Source: Ziziphus jujuba (taxonomy: Eukaryota; Streptophyta; Magnoliopsida; Rosales; Rhamnaceae). Taken from it: a stretch of DNA of 64,000 bases. The stretch is taken from NCBI RefSeq assembly GCF_031755915.1, contig NC_083387.1, positions 24,926,501 to 24,990,500 of the forward strand, in the 5' to 3' direction. Of this stretch, positions 48,301-58,833 are shown one piece after another. Every line of letters starts with the position of its first letter. Positions within the stretch are counted from its first letter, which is position 1. Below the pieces are notes generated by a model. It saw only the letters and a list, made by a program, of their open reading frames with translations, searched no databases and was not told where the DNA came from. The translations under genes and the position numbers were made by a program.

Positions 48301-51300
48301 TATTTTCATATGATTATTGATATCTTAATGCAGGTTGAATTTCTTTTCTCATTCCTTAACCAAGAAAAGTCTTTGCGTGTACGGGCAACAGCCCTAAGAT
48401 GCCTTCTTTTCATTATCAGTAAACGAGCGTGTCAATTTCCTGTTAATGCATATATGATTAAAGCATTGTCCATCATGGTAGATGAACCTGAACTTCCACT
48501 GACCATGCAATGTGAAGCTTTATGTATTTTGCATAAGGTATGTGTGAGCTCTTATAAGTAAACTTAGATTAATGCCTTAAAGTTTATTGTCTATTGGCTC
48601 ACACTTGGCAATTGCAGATGCTTTTATATGCTGTCTTACCTGACCTGTCAGGAGACTTGCTTGAGTTTGTTAAGCTGTCAACCATTATTGAGAATGCATC
48701 TCTATCTCCAGTCATGTCTAAGAGCCTGTTAGCCTTCAATGTTCTGGTCGAGCTATCAATCAAACTTAAGGAGAGTAGAGAAACTAATTTTTGTTGTTCC
48801 TCCCCTACACTATCCAAGGTTATCTCTCTAATTACTAACCGCATCACCTTGCTTGTGAAGCCATTCTTGGATCTGTACCAGACTGAAACCTTATTTTATC
48901 AAGAAGTTAAGAACCTGCTGAATCTTCTTCTTCTTATAGTTGGAGAAGACCCAGACTTGGGTGTGATAGTGCTGGATCATATTTTCATATTAATCAGATT
49001 TCTGTCCATTATGGATGATAATCTCATGGCTAGCACACAAGCTGATAAACTAGGACATGATGTTGTAGAAATCAAAGGAAAGAGAGGCACAGTTACCAGA
49101 TTGAAACTTGTATATATCGTTTATAGATTTGTGGTGACCTTTCTTGAAAGTCTTAAAGAAGCTGCTGCCATCACCACACTAGTATTTGACAAAGTGAAAC
49201 TTCTGGTTGAAAATATATGTGATTGCAATTTATTTGATTGCCATACACACACAATATATTCTCTGTTGTTGCATTGCCGAGTCATTTGGGGTCTCAATGT
49301 GAATGGAAGTAGTGAAAGTTCCAGTCTTTTCAGTAATTTAGGTGCATCTCGTGATAGCTACTTGGTTGAGCATGAACTTATTACCATTACATTTGCAAAG
49401 AAGTTGGTGACAGAAAATAATAAATGGCCTGCTTACAAAGTAGGGATTTATTCAGCATGTCAAGGTGCATGGTTCATGGCTACTTTTATATTTCAGCAGT
49501 TAATAATGCAGGTCCATTCTGATTCATGCCATTGTTGGTTAAAGTCACTACTTCAATTTGCTGATTCTGAGAGAAAATTTGAGCTGCTGATGCTATCAAA
49601 GCAAGATCTCAGCTTAGCAACCTGGTTAGAGTCGAAAATATCTCCTCTTGCTAATGGTAATGAAGATAATATCAATAAGCCTGATTTTAGGAAAGAGTTT
49701 GAAGGGGTTTACAACAGTATTTGCTCCTCTCAGGAAACGTTAGAGGTGGCTTCTACAGCAAGTCAAGAATTTTATTTCCAGAGATGGTTTTTGTCTTTAA
49801 GAGTTAAATTATTACAAGCTGTAACAGATGTACTTAAAACTCTGGGAACAACTCGATTTGTCAGGGAATGCATTGGCAATAATGGACACCATGACGAAAG
49901 TTTAATGGTTGAGTTCTGGGTATCTTTACAACAAATTACTCAAATCTCACCGCAGTTGAATAGTCTAGCAAAAGAATTTGATCTGGTCACTACATCTTTT
50001 TGTGATATGGACAGAAATAGTTCAAAAATAATTTCAGCGCTTGCATTGAGTTGTTCACTGCTGGCCTTTATTACGAGTTTTGCTCTCTTCATTCCAAACC
50101 TACCCGAAACTTTTACAATTTGTGGTCTGGAGAACCCAGAAAATGGTCTACCTGCACATCTAGTGCAGAATTTAGCTAAAAGGTTATGGCATTTGGACCA
50201 TGAAATCAGTACAAATCTCTGTCAGCTTGTGGAGACTAGTGGACAGATCAAAAGCTGTTTTCACTTGCAGTCAAGAAAACAAGAATATGACAATGGTTGT
50301 GAAGCAAGGCATGTGCTTGCTGTTTGTAATTATGCTGTTTCTGGTGTTGTTTGCTTGATAAGTGACGGAAACAAATCAAATGATGAGGAGACCATCCTAC
50401 AAGTTATTAAGGATGGATTACAACTTCTATTTACGACTCTTACAATGTGGATGCAAGTACCTTTCAGGACTCCCAAGCACTACTTCCGATTAAGGTATGC
50501 TGAACAGTTTTCTTCTGATGAGACACATAGAATATACCTTCTTCTTTTTTTTTTTTTTTTTTTAATCATTGAATTTATCCATTTCTGCAAGACTAGCTTC
50601 TATATGCTTCGATATTAAATGTTATCATAGACTCTGAACTTACAGTTGTTTTCTAAAGCATGAGCTCCCTCTTATTTTGAAAGGTTTCGTTGATAGAAAG
50701 TAAATTCTTAACCATTTGATCTCTACTCAAACGGTGGGTAGGGCTGAGTTTGTCAAGTCAAACTATCATGGGTTCAAGACTTTTACCAATTCATATCAAC
50801 CATTTGAGTTTATTGCAATAGGATTCTAAATCACATGGTTTTTCGACTGTTCAAATCTTAAGTCTTAACTATAACATGGACCTCAGAACTACTCTTGGCA
50901 GTCTTTGGTACTGTTTCAAAAATGTCACTGTCCTGATTACTTCAATTATTCTCCTTATTATGACCACTTGAGGTTACAAGTCCATAGATACTTCCACTGT
51001 ACAAGGAGGCAAATTGCATTTTATTCTGCTCTTAACCATGTTCTACAACATACTTACCTGGAGTAGGAATAAGTTAGTTGGGATAATAATTGTTAATGCT
51101 TCTAGAATCTCACTTGATTAATGAAACTTGTGATTATTTTCTTTTAAAATATCTTTTTAATAACCTATTACTGTCACATTGCTAAATTTTCGCTTTAGTG
51201 TTTTTACAAATGTGATTGGCATATAATTTCAGGCCAAGAATTGGATCAGAACTCTTCGTCGTCAGTGAAACAAAAAACAGAGAAGGAATATATATTTTGC

Positions 51301-51791
51301 CAGGCTACCACTTATCATTAAGTATTTGTCTTCAGTTGAGAAATATACCATCAGATATCCTAGTTTGTGTAACCAAGTTGTACTGCATGCTGGAATGTAG
51401 AATACCCTTTCAGGAGCCAAAAACAAGCCAAGAAAATAACGAACAATCTAGGCGCGGTTATAAATTCTGGGAAAATAACAACATGGTAGAATTGAATGAC
51501 AAGCTATTCAGGTATGTGACCGAGTGCAGTATGAAAAGATCTAATAAGGGTAAGCATTGCGGTAGGGTTTATAATGATGGAGGGTGTGTGAATTCATTTG
51601 TCTGTTTTAAACCGAACAAGAGAGGACAAGGGTTTTCAAGTTGCTTACTTGATATTTCTGGATTTCCAGTGGGTTCTTATAGAATCAAATGGCACAGCTG
51701 CTGTATTGATAATGAAGGTAATTATTGGAGCCTCATCCCATTGAATGCTGGACCCATTGTTACTGTACAAAAGTCTATGGTTGTAGCCTGA
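45364..51791 (+). CDS. INTS7: Integrator complex subunit 7 (EMB1895-type), six coding exons
   Basis: Coding exons: 45,364-45,885; 46,204-46,389; 47,826-47,933; 48,334-48,537; 48,618-50,494; 51,233-51,791. All junctions are GT/AG, the total is 3,456 nt (1,151 codons plus TGA), and no stop or frameshift occurs. The start ATG at 45,364 (MERTSAACAMEWS) was chosen because it opens the frame and fits plant homologues. The N-terminal half is helical ARM/HEAT-like: GCWADFANDKADIRYLVLSS, ASLFAAGCFCKLSDDFPYIL, SLRVRATALRCLLFIISKRA. The last exon holds the C-terminal domain (PGYHLSLSICLQLRNIP, SCLLDISGFPVGSYRIKWHS). INTS7 belongs to the nuclear Integrator complex, which cleaves snRNA 3' ends and terminates paused RNA polymerase II. 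The Arabidopsis homologue EMB1895 (At4g20060) is needed for embryo development. The length is as expected and this is the only clearly intact gene here. Confidence 0.93.
46390..47825 (+). other. INTS7 intron 2, 1.4 kb
   Basis: Donor GTTCTG after ...GCTTACAAG, acceptor TACAG before ACAGGTCTACAG. The intron is T-rich and includes a poly(T) tract at about 47,217-47,232. It shows no second gene or transposon termini. Confidence 0.7.
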
Positions 51792-51978
51792 TTATGTGTT
51801 ACAGATGTTTTGGAGTATGTAAAGTTTTTATGTTTGCAGAATTGGCCTTTTTTTTTTTTTTTTCCTTGTTTCTTTGTTCTTTTAAACAATTTTTGGATTT
51901 TAAATTCTGAAAGCAATTTTTTTTTTTTTTTTAAATTACATGGATATATAGTCTTAGACCACAGAAGATATGCAAAGC

Positions 51979-51984
51979 AATAAA
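51979..51984 (+). terminator. Candidate poly(A) signal of INTS7
   Basis: AATAAA lies 188 bp after the INTS7 stop codon, in T-rich sequence, a normal distance for a plant 3' UTR. Plant signals are loose, so other A-rich hexamers nearby could serve. Confidence 0.4.
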
Positions 51985-52367
51985 TTGAACAAATTATGAA
52001 GTTAAAATTCCCGTTTGGTTGTGTTGTTTTTGTTTATGGTTTCGAGGTTTTAAGGTTTTGTTCTTAGGCCTTTTCGGAAACTGAATAAATTTGCTTTCAT
52101 TAAGAATTGACCTGTTTTCATCATTTGGAAATTGCTTTCAGTTTTCACTATAAATATATATATATATATATATATATAAATAATTAGTGGATTGTTGTCC
52201 TAAAGTTCCTGCTATGATTGGTTGTGCTTTTGCATTCCAAATGTTAATTTCATTTTATTTTTCACTCCAACCCAACACCCAAAGGTCATCTTTGTTTTGC
52301 CTCAGTATTATAACTTATGCCATGGTTCAGAGCCATAGCATGCATTTAATTCATTAGTTTGTTGGGT

Positions 52368-52403
<36 letters not shown>

Positions 52404-53209
52404 GGGGTTGTTGTTTTGGTATCGCTTTCTCTACATTCTAAATCTTTCTAGTAATTTTCCAACACTTGTCATCCGTGGAGATAAATTCTAAGAAAATATA
52501 GCATGTGGCATATATCTTTGAGGAACCAATCTAGCTACCACTAGTCCAGCAGTCAATGCAGCTCCAAACAAAGTATGCAGTCTAACATAGTAATGCTTTG
52601 CCATGAAAATCTTTTGCTTCTGCTGTCAAGTAAATCATCAAGAAGCAAAGTTAGAAAACAGTATGTAGAAATGCTAATGCATGCAATAAGACTAGAATCT
52701 GAATTTCCAGTAATTTCAAGTTTTTTTGTTTATTTTTTGTGGGGAAAAAATACCATTGACCACCTTAATTTTTGGCATAAGTACATGTATTGAAAATTCA
52801 TCAGCTTCTGCTATCATTAATATATAATGTCTAATTTTATCAATTTGAAACACCATTTTGTTGTTAGAAACTGGGATTTTTCAGGTACAATTTCATTGCA
52901 CTTGGTGTCAAAAGTGGACTTATCTCTTTTATGAGTCATGAGTCATGTTATAGCTAACAACTAATTTTGCCATGGGTATAGTCAGGGCACAGAGAAAGTG
53001 GAAAAATAAATAAACCAATATCAAAAAAATCAAAATAGAGAATAGAAAGAAGTCTAATTCATCAACCGCATCAACTTCAACATTTGTGAATGAATTACAA
53101 CGCAAGTAAGAGGAAGAGCACTGAATAGACCAGAAGTTAACAGAAGAATATACAGTGCTATGACTGCCAAATTCACTACCACTGAACCTCTTTGTGTACA
53201 AATTCTAAC
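51985..53209. other. Convergent intergenic region
   Basis: Holds the 3' flanks of INTS7 (plus) and of the minus-strand gene fragment at 53,210. Seen: (AT)n at 52,147-52,178 and poly(T) at about 52,372-52,402. No coding frame is supported. Confidence 0.5.
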
Positions 53210-54375
53210 CTACATTCCAATCAAAGACAAATAAAGCAACTGTGTCAGTCTTTTTCTGGTTAGGTTCTTGAACAACTTAAGAGCTTGGCCAAGCATGTTT
53301 ACCAGAGGAGACATTTTCCCAACAGCCTTATCTCCTTCATTCTGAGTTGTAGACATTCGTGTTAATTGACACACTGATACACATGGGTCTAGAATATCTA
53401 AATTTAAATTGCTGTATGTTTAAACGCACACAATGTAAGAAAAGGATAAATAAAAAAATCTACTTGATGAAAACGACTACAGAAAAGAAATAAGGATGTT
53501 GTGATGCCAACAAGGGAGTGATGCAGAAAGAATTGAACCACTCAAGGGAAGATTGTTCATCCTACTGTCTAAATAATAGGAATTAAATACTATGCTGAGA
53601 AAACTGAAATCTAAAACTACGGCAATTGTTCAATCAGGTTATATCATCTTGAGCTGCCATGCAATAAGTAAAAAGCTTTTGTAGCAAACGGATCAAATGC
53701 TGCAAAGCATAGAGGCTCCCACAGTCCTTGATAACTTAGCCCGGATAGTAGGCTCTGCACTTAGTATGAGAACAGACATAAAATACAGTATTTCCCATGA
53801 AAACAAGGATAGGTTAGTTTATCTTCCACACAGCATAAATTCAATGTTATTGTGACTGATCCTTTCAGCTTAAACTCCATTGGAAAGTGGCTTGCATCCT
53901 CTAGCGGTAAAATATTTATCATAACAACAGAGGCCAACCAAATGACTTTTATCAAGAAAGCAAGTGCAATATTTAAGATTCTTAAGCAAACCGAGCAAGA
54001 AAGAAAGTTCTTTCTACTTACCTGATATATATAACCACAAATGATTGCACATGAAGTAATAATATTGCATGGTTATTTCCTGCCTCAATGGATGCTTGAG
54101 TCAGCAATATGAAGCCAAGAGCAAGAAATGAGTAGGCAGATACGAAGGTCCCTGTACGGCTTCCCGAACACATTATAAAGAATATTTGGCCAATGTATAT
54201 TGTATATTATGCAAGATATTTAAAAAAAATAAAAAAATAAATAAAAGAAGTAGAAATAAAACTAATTGTAAATACAGAAAATAGAGATAAGAACAAAACT
54301 TACCTGCCAACAAGGTTTACAACTGATTCTTGTTTATTCTTATCTGCTCCTGTATCAAAATCATAGGTATCATTG
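53210..54375 (-). CDS. Partial gene of unrecognised membrane protein (three exons visible)
   Basis: Three minus-strand exons have canonical splice borders. Exon A, 54,375-54,304 (acceptor TTTGCAG, donor GTAAG), reads NDTYDFDTGADKNKQES. Exon B, 54,159-54,022 (donor GTAAGT), joins A in phase and reads RTGTFVSAYSFLALGFILL, then QASIEAGNN, then AILLLHVQSFVVIYI, giving two likely membrane helices. Exon C, 53,341-53,210, reads NEGDKAVGKMSPL, then LGQALKLFKNLTRKRLTQLL and a stop. At least one exon between B and C is not resolved, and upstream exons were not found before the repeat segment starting at 54,569. I do not recognise the family. The clean splice signals argue for a real gene or a fairly fresh remnant. 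Confidence 0.45.
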
Positions 54376-54568
54376 CTGCAAAATGAATGGACAACAGATA
54401 AGAATTTTCAGGTTTCAGACAGCATAAAAGAATTTTAATGATTCAATGGATACCTGGAGGGATTAACAAATTTGAATAGTCTATTAATGGTGAAATTAGA
54501 TACTAAAGGAAATCTAAAGCAGAAAGGATTCCGGTATGTATTACTTACAAACCTTATGTTATTTAAGT

Positions 54569-56325
54569 TTACTGAAGCATTAAGGTTAAAACAAGGGCAC
54601 TAATCACCCACGATTAAAGACTATGTTTAACTTTGAACATGTAAGCCCTATTACCCAGAAAATAAGAATGGGAATGACAGTTAAAAAAGAGGAAACAAAA
54701 ATACAATATTAACATTACCATATCAAAATGGGGCCATTTAAGTCTACCAAGAGCCATTTAGTCATCATCCTCTTCCACAATTGTTTTTTCATCCATCTAA
54801 GCATAGATATCCAAGACTCTTTTTCATTTTTAGTGCATAGATTTTACTCGGAATAAAAGAATTATCTGGACCATTATTTCATTAAATGAAGTTTACTTTT
54901 TTTTCTTTTTCCCCTCCCTAAAAATGGCCTATTTTCGTTATACACTTCATTGTTCTTAACTAAATACATACTTCATTTTAATATAATAATAATATTAATA
55001 ATAATTATTATTATAATACATGCTTCATTAAGAGTAACAAAATATATGTGCATATCCATAGAAAAGAATGCATAGTAGTAGTAGTAATAGTAGTAGTAAT
55101 AATAATAATAATAATCATGCGTGGATTTTTTTAACATAAAATAATTGTTTTGCATACCAGTATTAGCTTATATTTTTATTCTCATGATTAAAATGGGATA
55201 CCTAGCTACCAAATTAAATTGATCTTATATTGTATATATATATATATATATATATAATTGTGTGTAAATACATATACAAATCCTCATACAACCTGTACAT
55301 ATATAAAAACATAAGACACAAAATACTTTATGTCACATCTATATTATTAAAAGAAACAAGCTCTGTATGCTCCCCCCCCCCCCCCCCCCCCCCAAAACAA
55401 AAAAAAAAAGAACAAAAAACAAAAAATATATATATATATATATCTATATATATATATATATATATATAAACAAAATGAGAGAAAAGATTCTTTTTCGGCA
55501 ATATTACCATATATTAGATGTGGTTACTCCAAATATTCATTCACAATATATATACATATATATTCACATATATATATATATATATATATATATTGGAATA
55601 ATTTTAAGCCTATAATACTCCTGAAACCTACCCCATTCATAACAATTATTCTCTTTTTTTATTCTTCTCGTTAATTTCTTTATATAAATAAGAGACTAAT
55701 ATTTTATTTTGGCTATTAAAAAACTTAGGTCATGTTTAGTTTAGTATAAAGAAAGATTATTCAGAATAGAAATAATTATTCATAAAAATTAAATAAGGAA
55801 AAAGGAATAGTTATTTTATTGACATGATTGGTTATTATATTGGACTTTTTTTCTTTCCAAAAATATTAAATTACATAAAAATTAATTATTATGTATTTTT
55901 AGTGTATGAAAATCAATCTAGATTTAAATATATTTTAAATATGGTAACCATTTTATCATTGAAAGAAAGGAATATCAATTTTGAACTTTTAAAAATTAAT
56001 AACTATTTCTTAAATTAGGAGAATATGTATTTTTATGGAATAAATAATTTTAAAATTGAAATATACCAAAAAAAAAAAAAACTAGTGAATTGTATTCTTA
56101 TGGTAAATTTATATTTGAACAAAAATAGCTATTTATGGGGATAAAAAGAAAGAAAGAAATTAATTATTTTTATTTATATGTTTGGTAAGAATATTAAATT
56201 AGATTCAAAATTTAGCTTTTTATAAATATTTTAAAAAAATCAAATATGGTCAAAATCGATATTAAAAGTAAACTTTTATATTTATTAATCTATTTTTACC
56301 ATATAATGAACTATTTAAGTTTAAT
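54569..56325 (+). repeat. Dispersed segment, copy 1 (1.76 kb)
   Basis: Direct counterpart of 61,924-63,416. It starts TTACTGAAGCATTAAGG and ends ACTATTTAAGTTTAAT. The 12-mer TATTTAAGTTTA occurs at both edges (54,560-54,571 and 56,312-56,323). It is longer than copy 2 mainly through expanded microsatellites: (C)n at about 55,372-55,393 and (AT)n at about 55,236-55,255, 55,426-55,468 and 55,566-55,592. No coding frame. Confidence 0.8.
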
Positions 56326-56611
56326 TTTTTTTACAAATATATAAAAAATATAAGTAAAATTTATCTAGATTATAATATGGAAACAACAATTATCAACCTT
56401 TTTAATTTCATCAGTCATTGAATTGTGTTAATGTTTTTATATGATTTTCAAATTAAAAATAAATTAATAAAATATGGATACCCAAAAATTGAATGGCCAA
56501 AACGGATTATTTTTAAGGAAATCATATAACTGCCATATAAAGAATAGCAGATGCCGATGCCATATAACAGCTATTCATTGTGTTTACAGAAAATAATCCG
56601 CCATATAGCCG
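56326..56611. other. AT-rich upstream flank of the BIG GRAIN 1-like fragment
   Basis: Contains a repeated CCATATAA / GATGCC(A/G) text near 56,530-56,615. No TATA box is firmly placed and nothing else is seen. Confidence 0.4.
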
Positions 56612-57285
56612 ATGCCGAAGCCGCCAAAGCCTGTTCGATCCGTGACCGAAACAGAGAAGAACAGCACAAACACTTGGACTAAGCTTGACGAAATTTTGAA
56701 ATCAAGGGCTTTGAAGATTTGCAGCAAGGTGAAACAGCCAATTCATTTCCTTAACTCTCTTTTCACCGCCAAGAAATCCAAGAGCTCGTCCTCCGCCCAT
56801 GCCGTTCAATCACTTTCAACTTGTTCTTCGGCCACTTCGTATCCCAGATCATGTTTAAGCAAAAACTCTTCACCTTCTGGTAGGAGTGGAAAACTTAGTA
56901 CTGATGGGGTTAAAAAAAGGGTTCGTTTCAACCCTGTGACTGTTATTGTGGATGAGAATGGTCGCTCATGCGGTCACAAATGCTTGCACGAACCAGAAGA
57001 ACAAGAAGTCGGCTCGACTCTAATGTCTGTGATTGCTCCTACTGCATGGAAAATCAAACGGTCGCCGAAGAGGAAGATGAAAGAAGATGATATAGTCCAA
57101 GTGTCCGAGAAAAAGCGGCGAGTGGAAGAACAGCCAGAGAGGAATTTGTGAGGTATTATCGTCAAAGGCAATTGAGTAACAGCGAATTTAAGCTGAGAGA
57201 TTTTCTGTGCGATGTGGAACAAGTGGATGACAATGCAGTTTTCTGTTCAAGTTCTGATCGTTTCGAGCTTGAAAGTCTTGAGTAG
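56612..57285 (+). pseudogene. BIG GRAIN 1-like protein, short and frameshifted
   Basis: The open frame 56,612-57,151 gives 179 residues. It has two motifs of the plant BIG GRAIN 1 family: KVKQPIHFLNSLFTAKK (the family usually has 'QPISPGxRLxSFLNSLF', so about eight residues are missing) and KKRVRFNPVTVIVDENG followed by CGHKCLHEPEE, preceded by a Ser-rich SYPRSCLSK segment. It then stops after RVEEQPERNL. Moving one frame, from about 57,133 the sequence continues REEFVRYYRQRQ ... KLRDFLCDVEQ ... SSSDRFELESLE and stops at 57,283-57,285, matching the acidic 'SSSDLFEL' tail of the family. So a frameshift near 57,128-57,135 removes the conserved end. BIG GRAIN 1 (rice) is a membrane-associated promoter of auxin response. 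Whether the 179-residue form is used is unknown. Confidence 0.7.
57020..57215 (+). repeat. Inverted duplication, arm 1 (inside the BIG GRAIN 1-like exon)
   Basis: The text from CTGTGATTGCTCC through CAAACGGTCGCCGAAGAGG to GCGGCGAGTG and on to about 57,215 recurs in reverse complement at about 57,315-57,510. The first 105 bp of the arm is above 90 percent identical; the remainder is more diverged. Confidence 0.85.
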
Positions 57286-57314
57286 ATCACTGCATCGTTA
57301 TCCATTTGTCCCGT

Positions 57315-57510
57315 ATCTCATCGAAAATTTCTGGGCTTTTAATTTGCTGTTTTTCATTTGGTTACAATGATAATACCTCATGAACTCCTCTTTGTTATTT
57401 CTTTCACTCGCCGCGTTTTCTCAGACACTTGGACTTCATCATCTTCTTCCATCTTCCTCTTCGGCGACCGTTTGATTTTTCATGCAGTCGGAGCAATCAC
57501 AGGCATGAAA
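57315..57510 (-). repeat. Inverted duplication, arm 2 (antisense copy downstream)
   Basis: Read on the minus strand it carries CTGTGATTGCTCCGACTGC, TCAAACGGTCGCCGAAGAGG and GCGGCGAGTGAAAG, like arm 1. The coding sense is lost by a TGA in place of TGG. The spacer between arms is about 100 bp, so a transcript across both could fold into a long hairpin. Confidence 0.85.
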
Positions 57511-58833
57511 CAACACATGTTGATACAATCCGTGTCATAGCTAATTAATGGCCTAATAATGTAGCATTTGTTGTTTAATATCATATGCAATAATATAAAC
57601 CAGCATTTTTTTTTTCTTTTATATCTTTTCTGCTTATTATTATTGTATTGTATTAGTCTTGTTGATGTTGTTTCATACACACTGGCATTGGCCAAAATAT
57701 CAGATACCAGAAATCTGACCATGACAACGTTTTCTCTTATTCTACGATAATATAAATTGTGTTTAAAACCTTTGGTATATGCCATTACTTTCCTCATTGT
57801 TTGTTTTTATTTTCTTATTGATAATGATTGCTTTGCATCAAAAACTAGTCAAATTTAGATTATCTATCGGCTTGTCCTCCCTTTTACTTCCACGTTGCAT
57901 TACCAACGAGGAATTCCCAAAAAAATAAAATAATAATAAAACTATATTTTTTAAAATATTATTTTTTGGAGATCTTTATGAGTAATGCAACTTTTCCATT
58001 TCTGTTTTCTTTTAATTTTGATTTATACACTATTTTATAAAGAACGTAAATGAATATATTACCAAAAAAGGACTTCATTGAATATACATGGAAAACATTA
58101 GCTGTTTTAACCCACCAAAAAAAAAAAAAAAAAAAGAAGGAAAAATTAGTTGGTTCACATGCACTTTTATAAGAGTAGACAGGAACTATATAATATTCCT
58201 GATTCATTGACATCTTTGATCTTGAATTGTATTAGCAATATTATGACTTGATTTTATTCCCTTAATATAGTCCTTGTATCTATCTACATGTACCCAAGAC
58301 AATGTTTTTTGCCTGGTTCCCACGCGATCCTTTGCATAGTCAGGGATGATAGGGAAAATGGGTTAAATATAACCATTCCTATTCCCATCCATCAAAATAA
58401 TAATAAATATACCTTCTTCTTTTTTAAACCAAAAAATCTTGGCATAATTAATTACTTTATTACTATTTATTAGAACACATTCAAATAGATTGTCTTATTA
58501 CCTTAAATTTTCTTCTCAACTTGCTCTCATTCACCTTATTTACCTCATTCTGTATTTTTTATATTTGTTTGATTTTGGTATGGATTTAGGAAAAGCTATT
58601 GAAGTAACTTGCAAATTTTTGCATTAAAAAAACCGCTTTTTGTGATGGTCCGAAATCTTCAAAATGATTTATTTATTTATTCATGAGGTGTAAAATAAAT
58701 AGAATTGAAAGAATAAGTTATACATTCATTCATTCAACATTTATAACACCGAAAGGCAAGAGCATTTCATTTAAACTATGCAGATTATAATGTCGAAGAA
58801 ATGTAAAATGAACAAGAGAGTAGCTCCACATAC
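57511..58833. other. Intergenic DNA where the rest of RAD5B would be expected
   Basis: AT-rich with poly(A) at about 58,117-58,134. The minus strand was read for SNF2 helicase motifs (DEGH-type Walker B, RING cysteines) and none were seen. The sequence after the donor at 58,833 is plain intron-like DNA running into the BIG GRAIN 1-like region. Confidence 0.6.

Noticed and set aside
55230..55615. Tyr/Ile-repeat and Pro-repeat frames
   Set aside because: Translation of (AT)n and poly(C) microsatellites.
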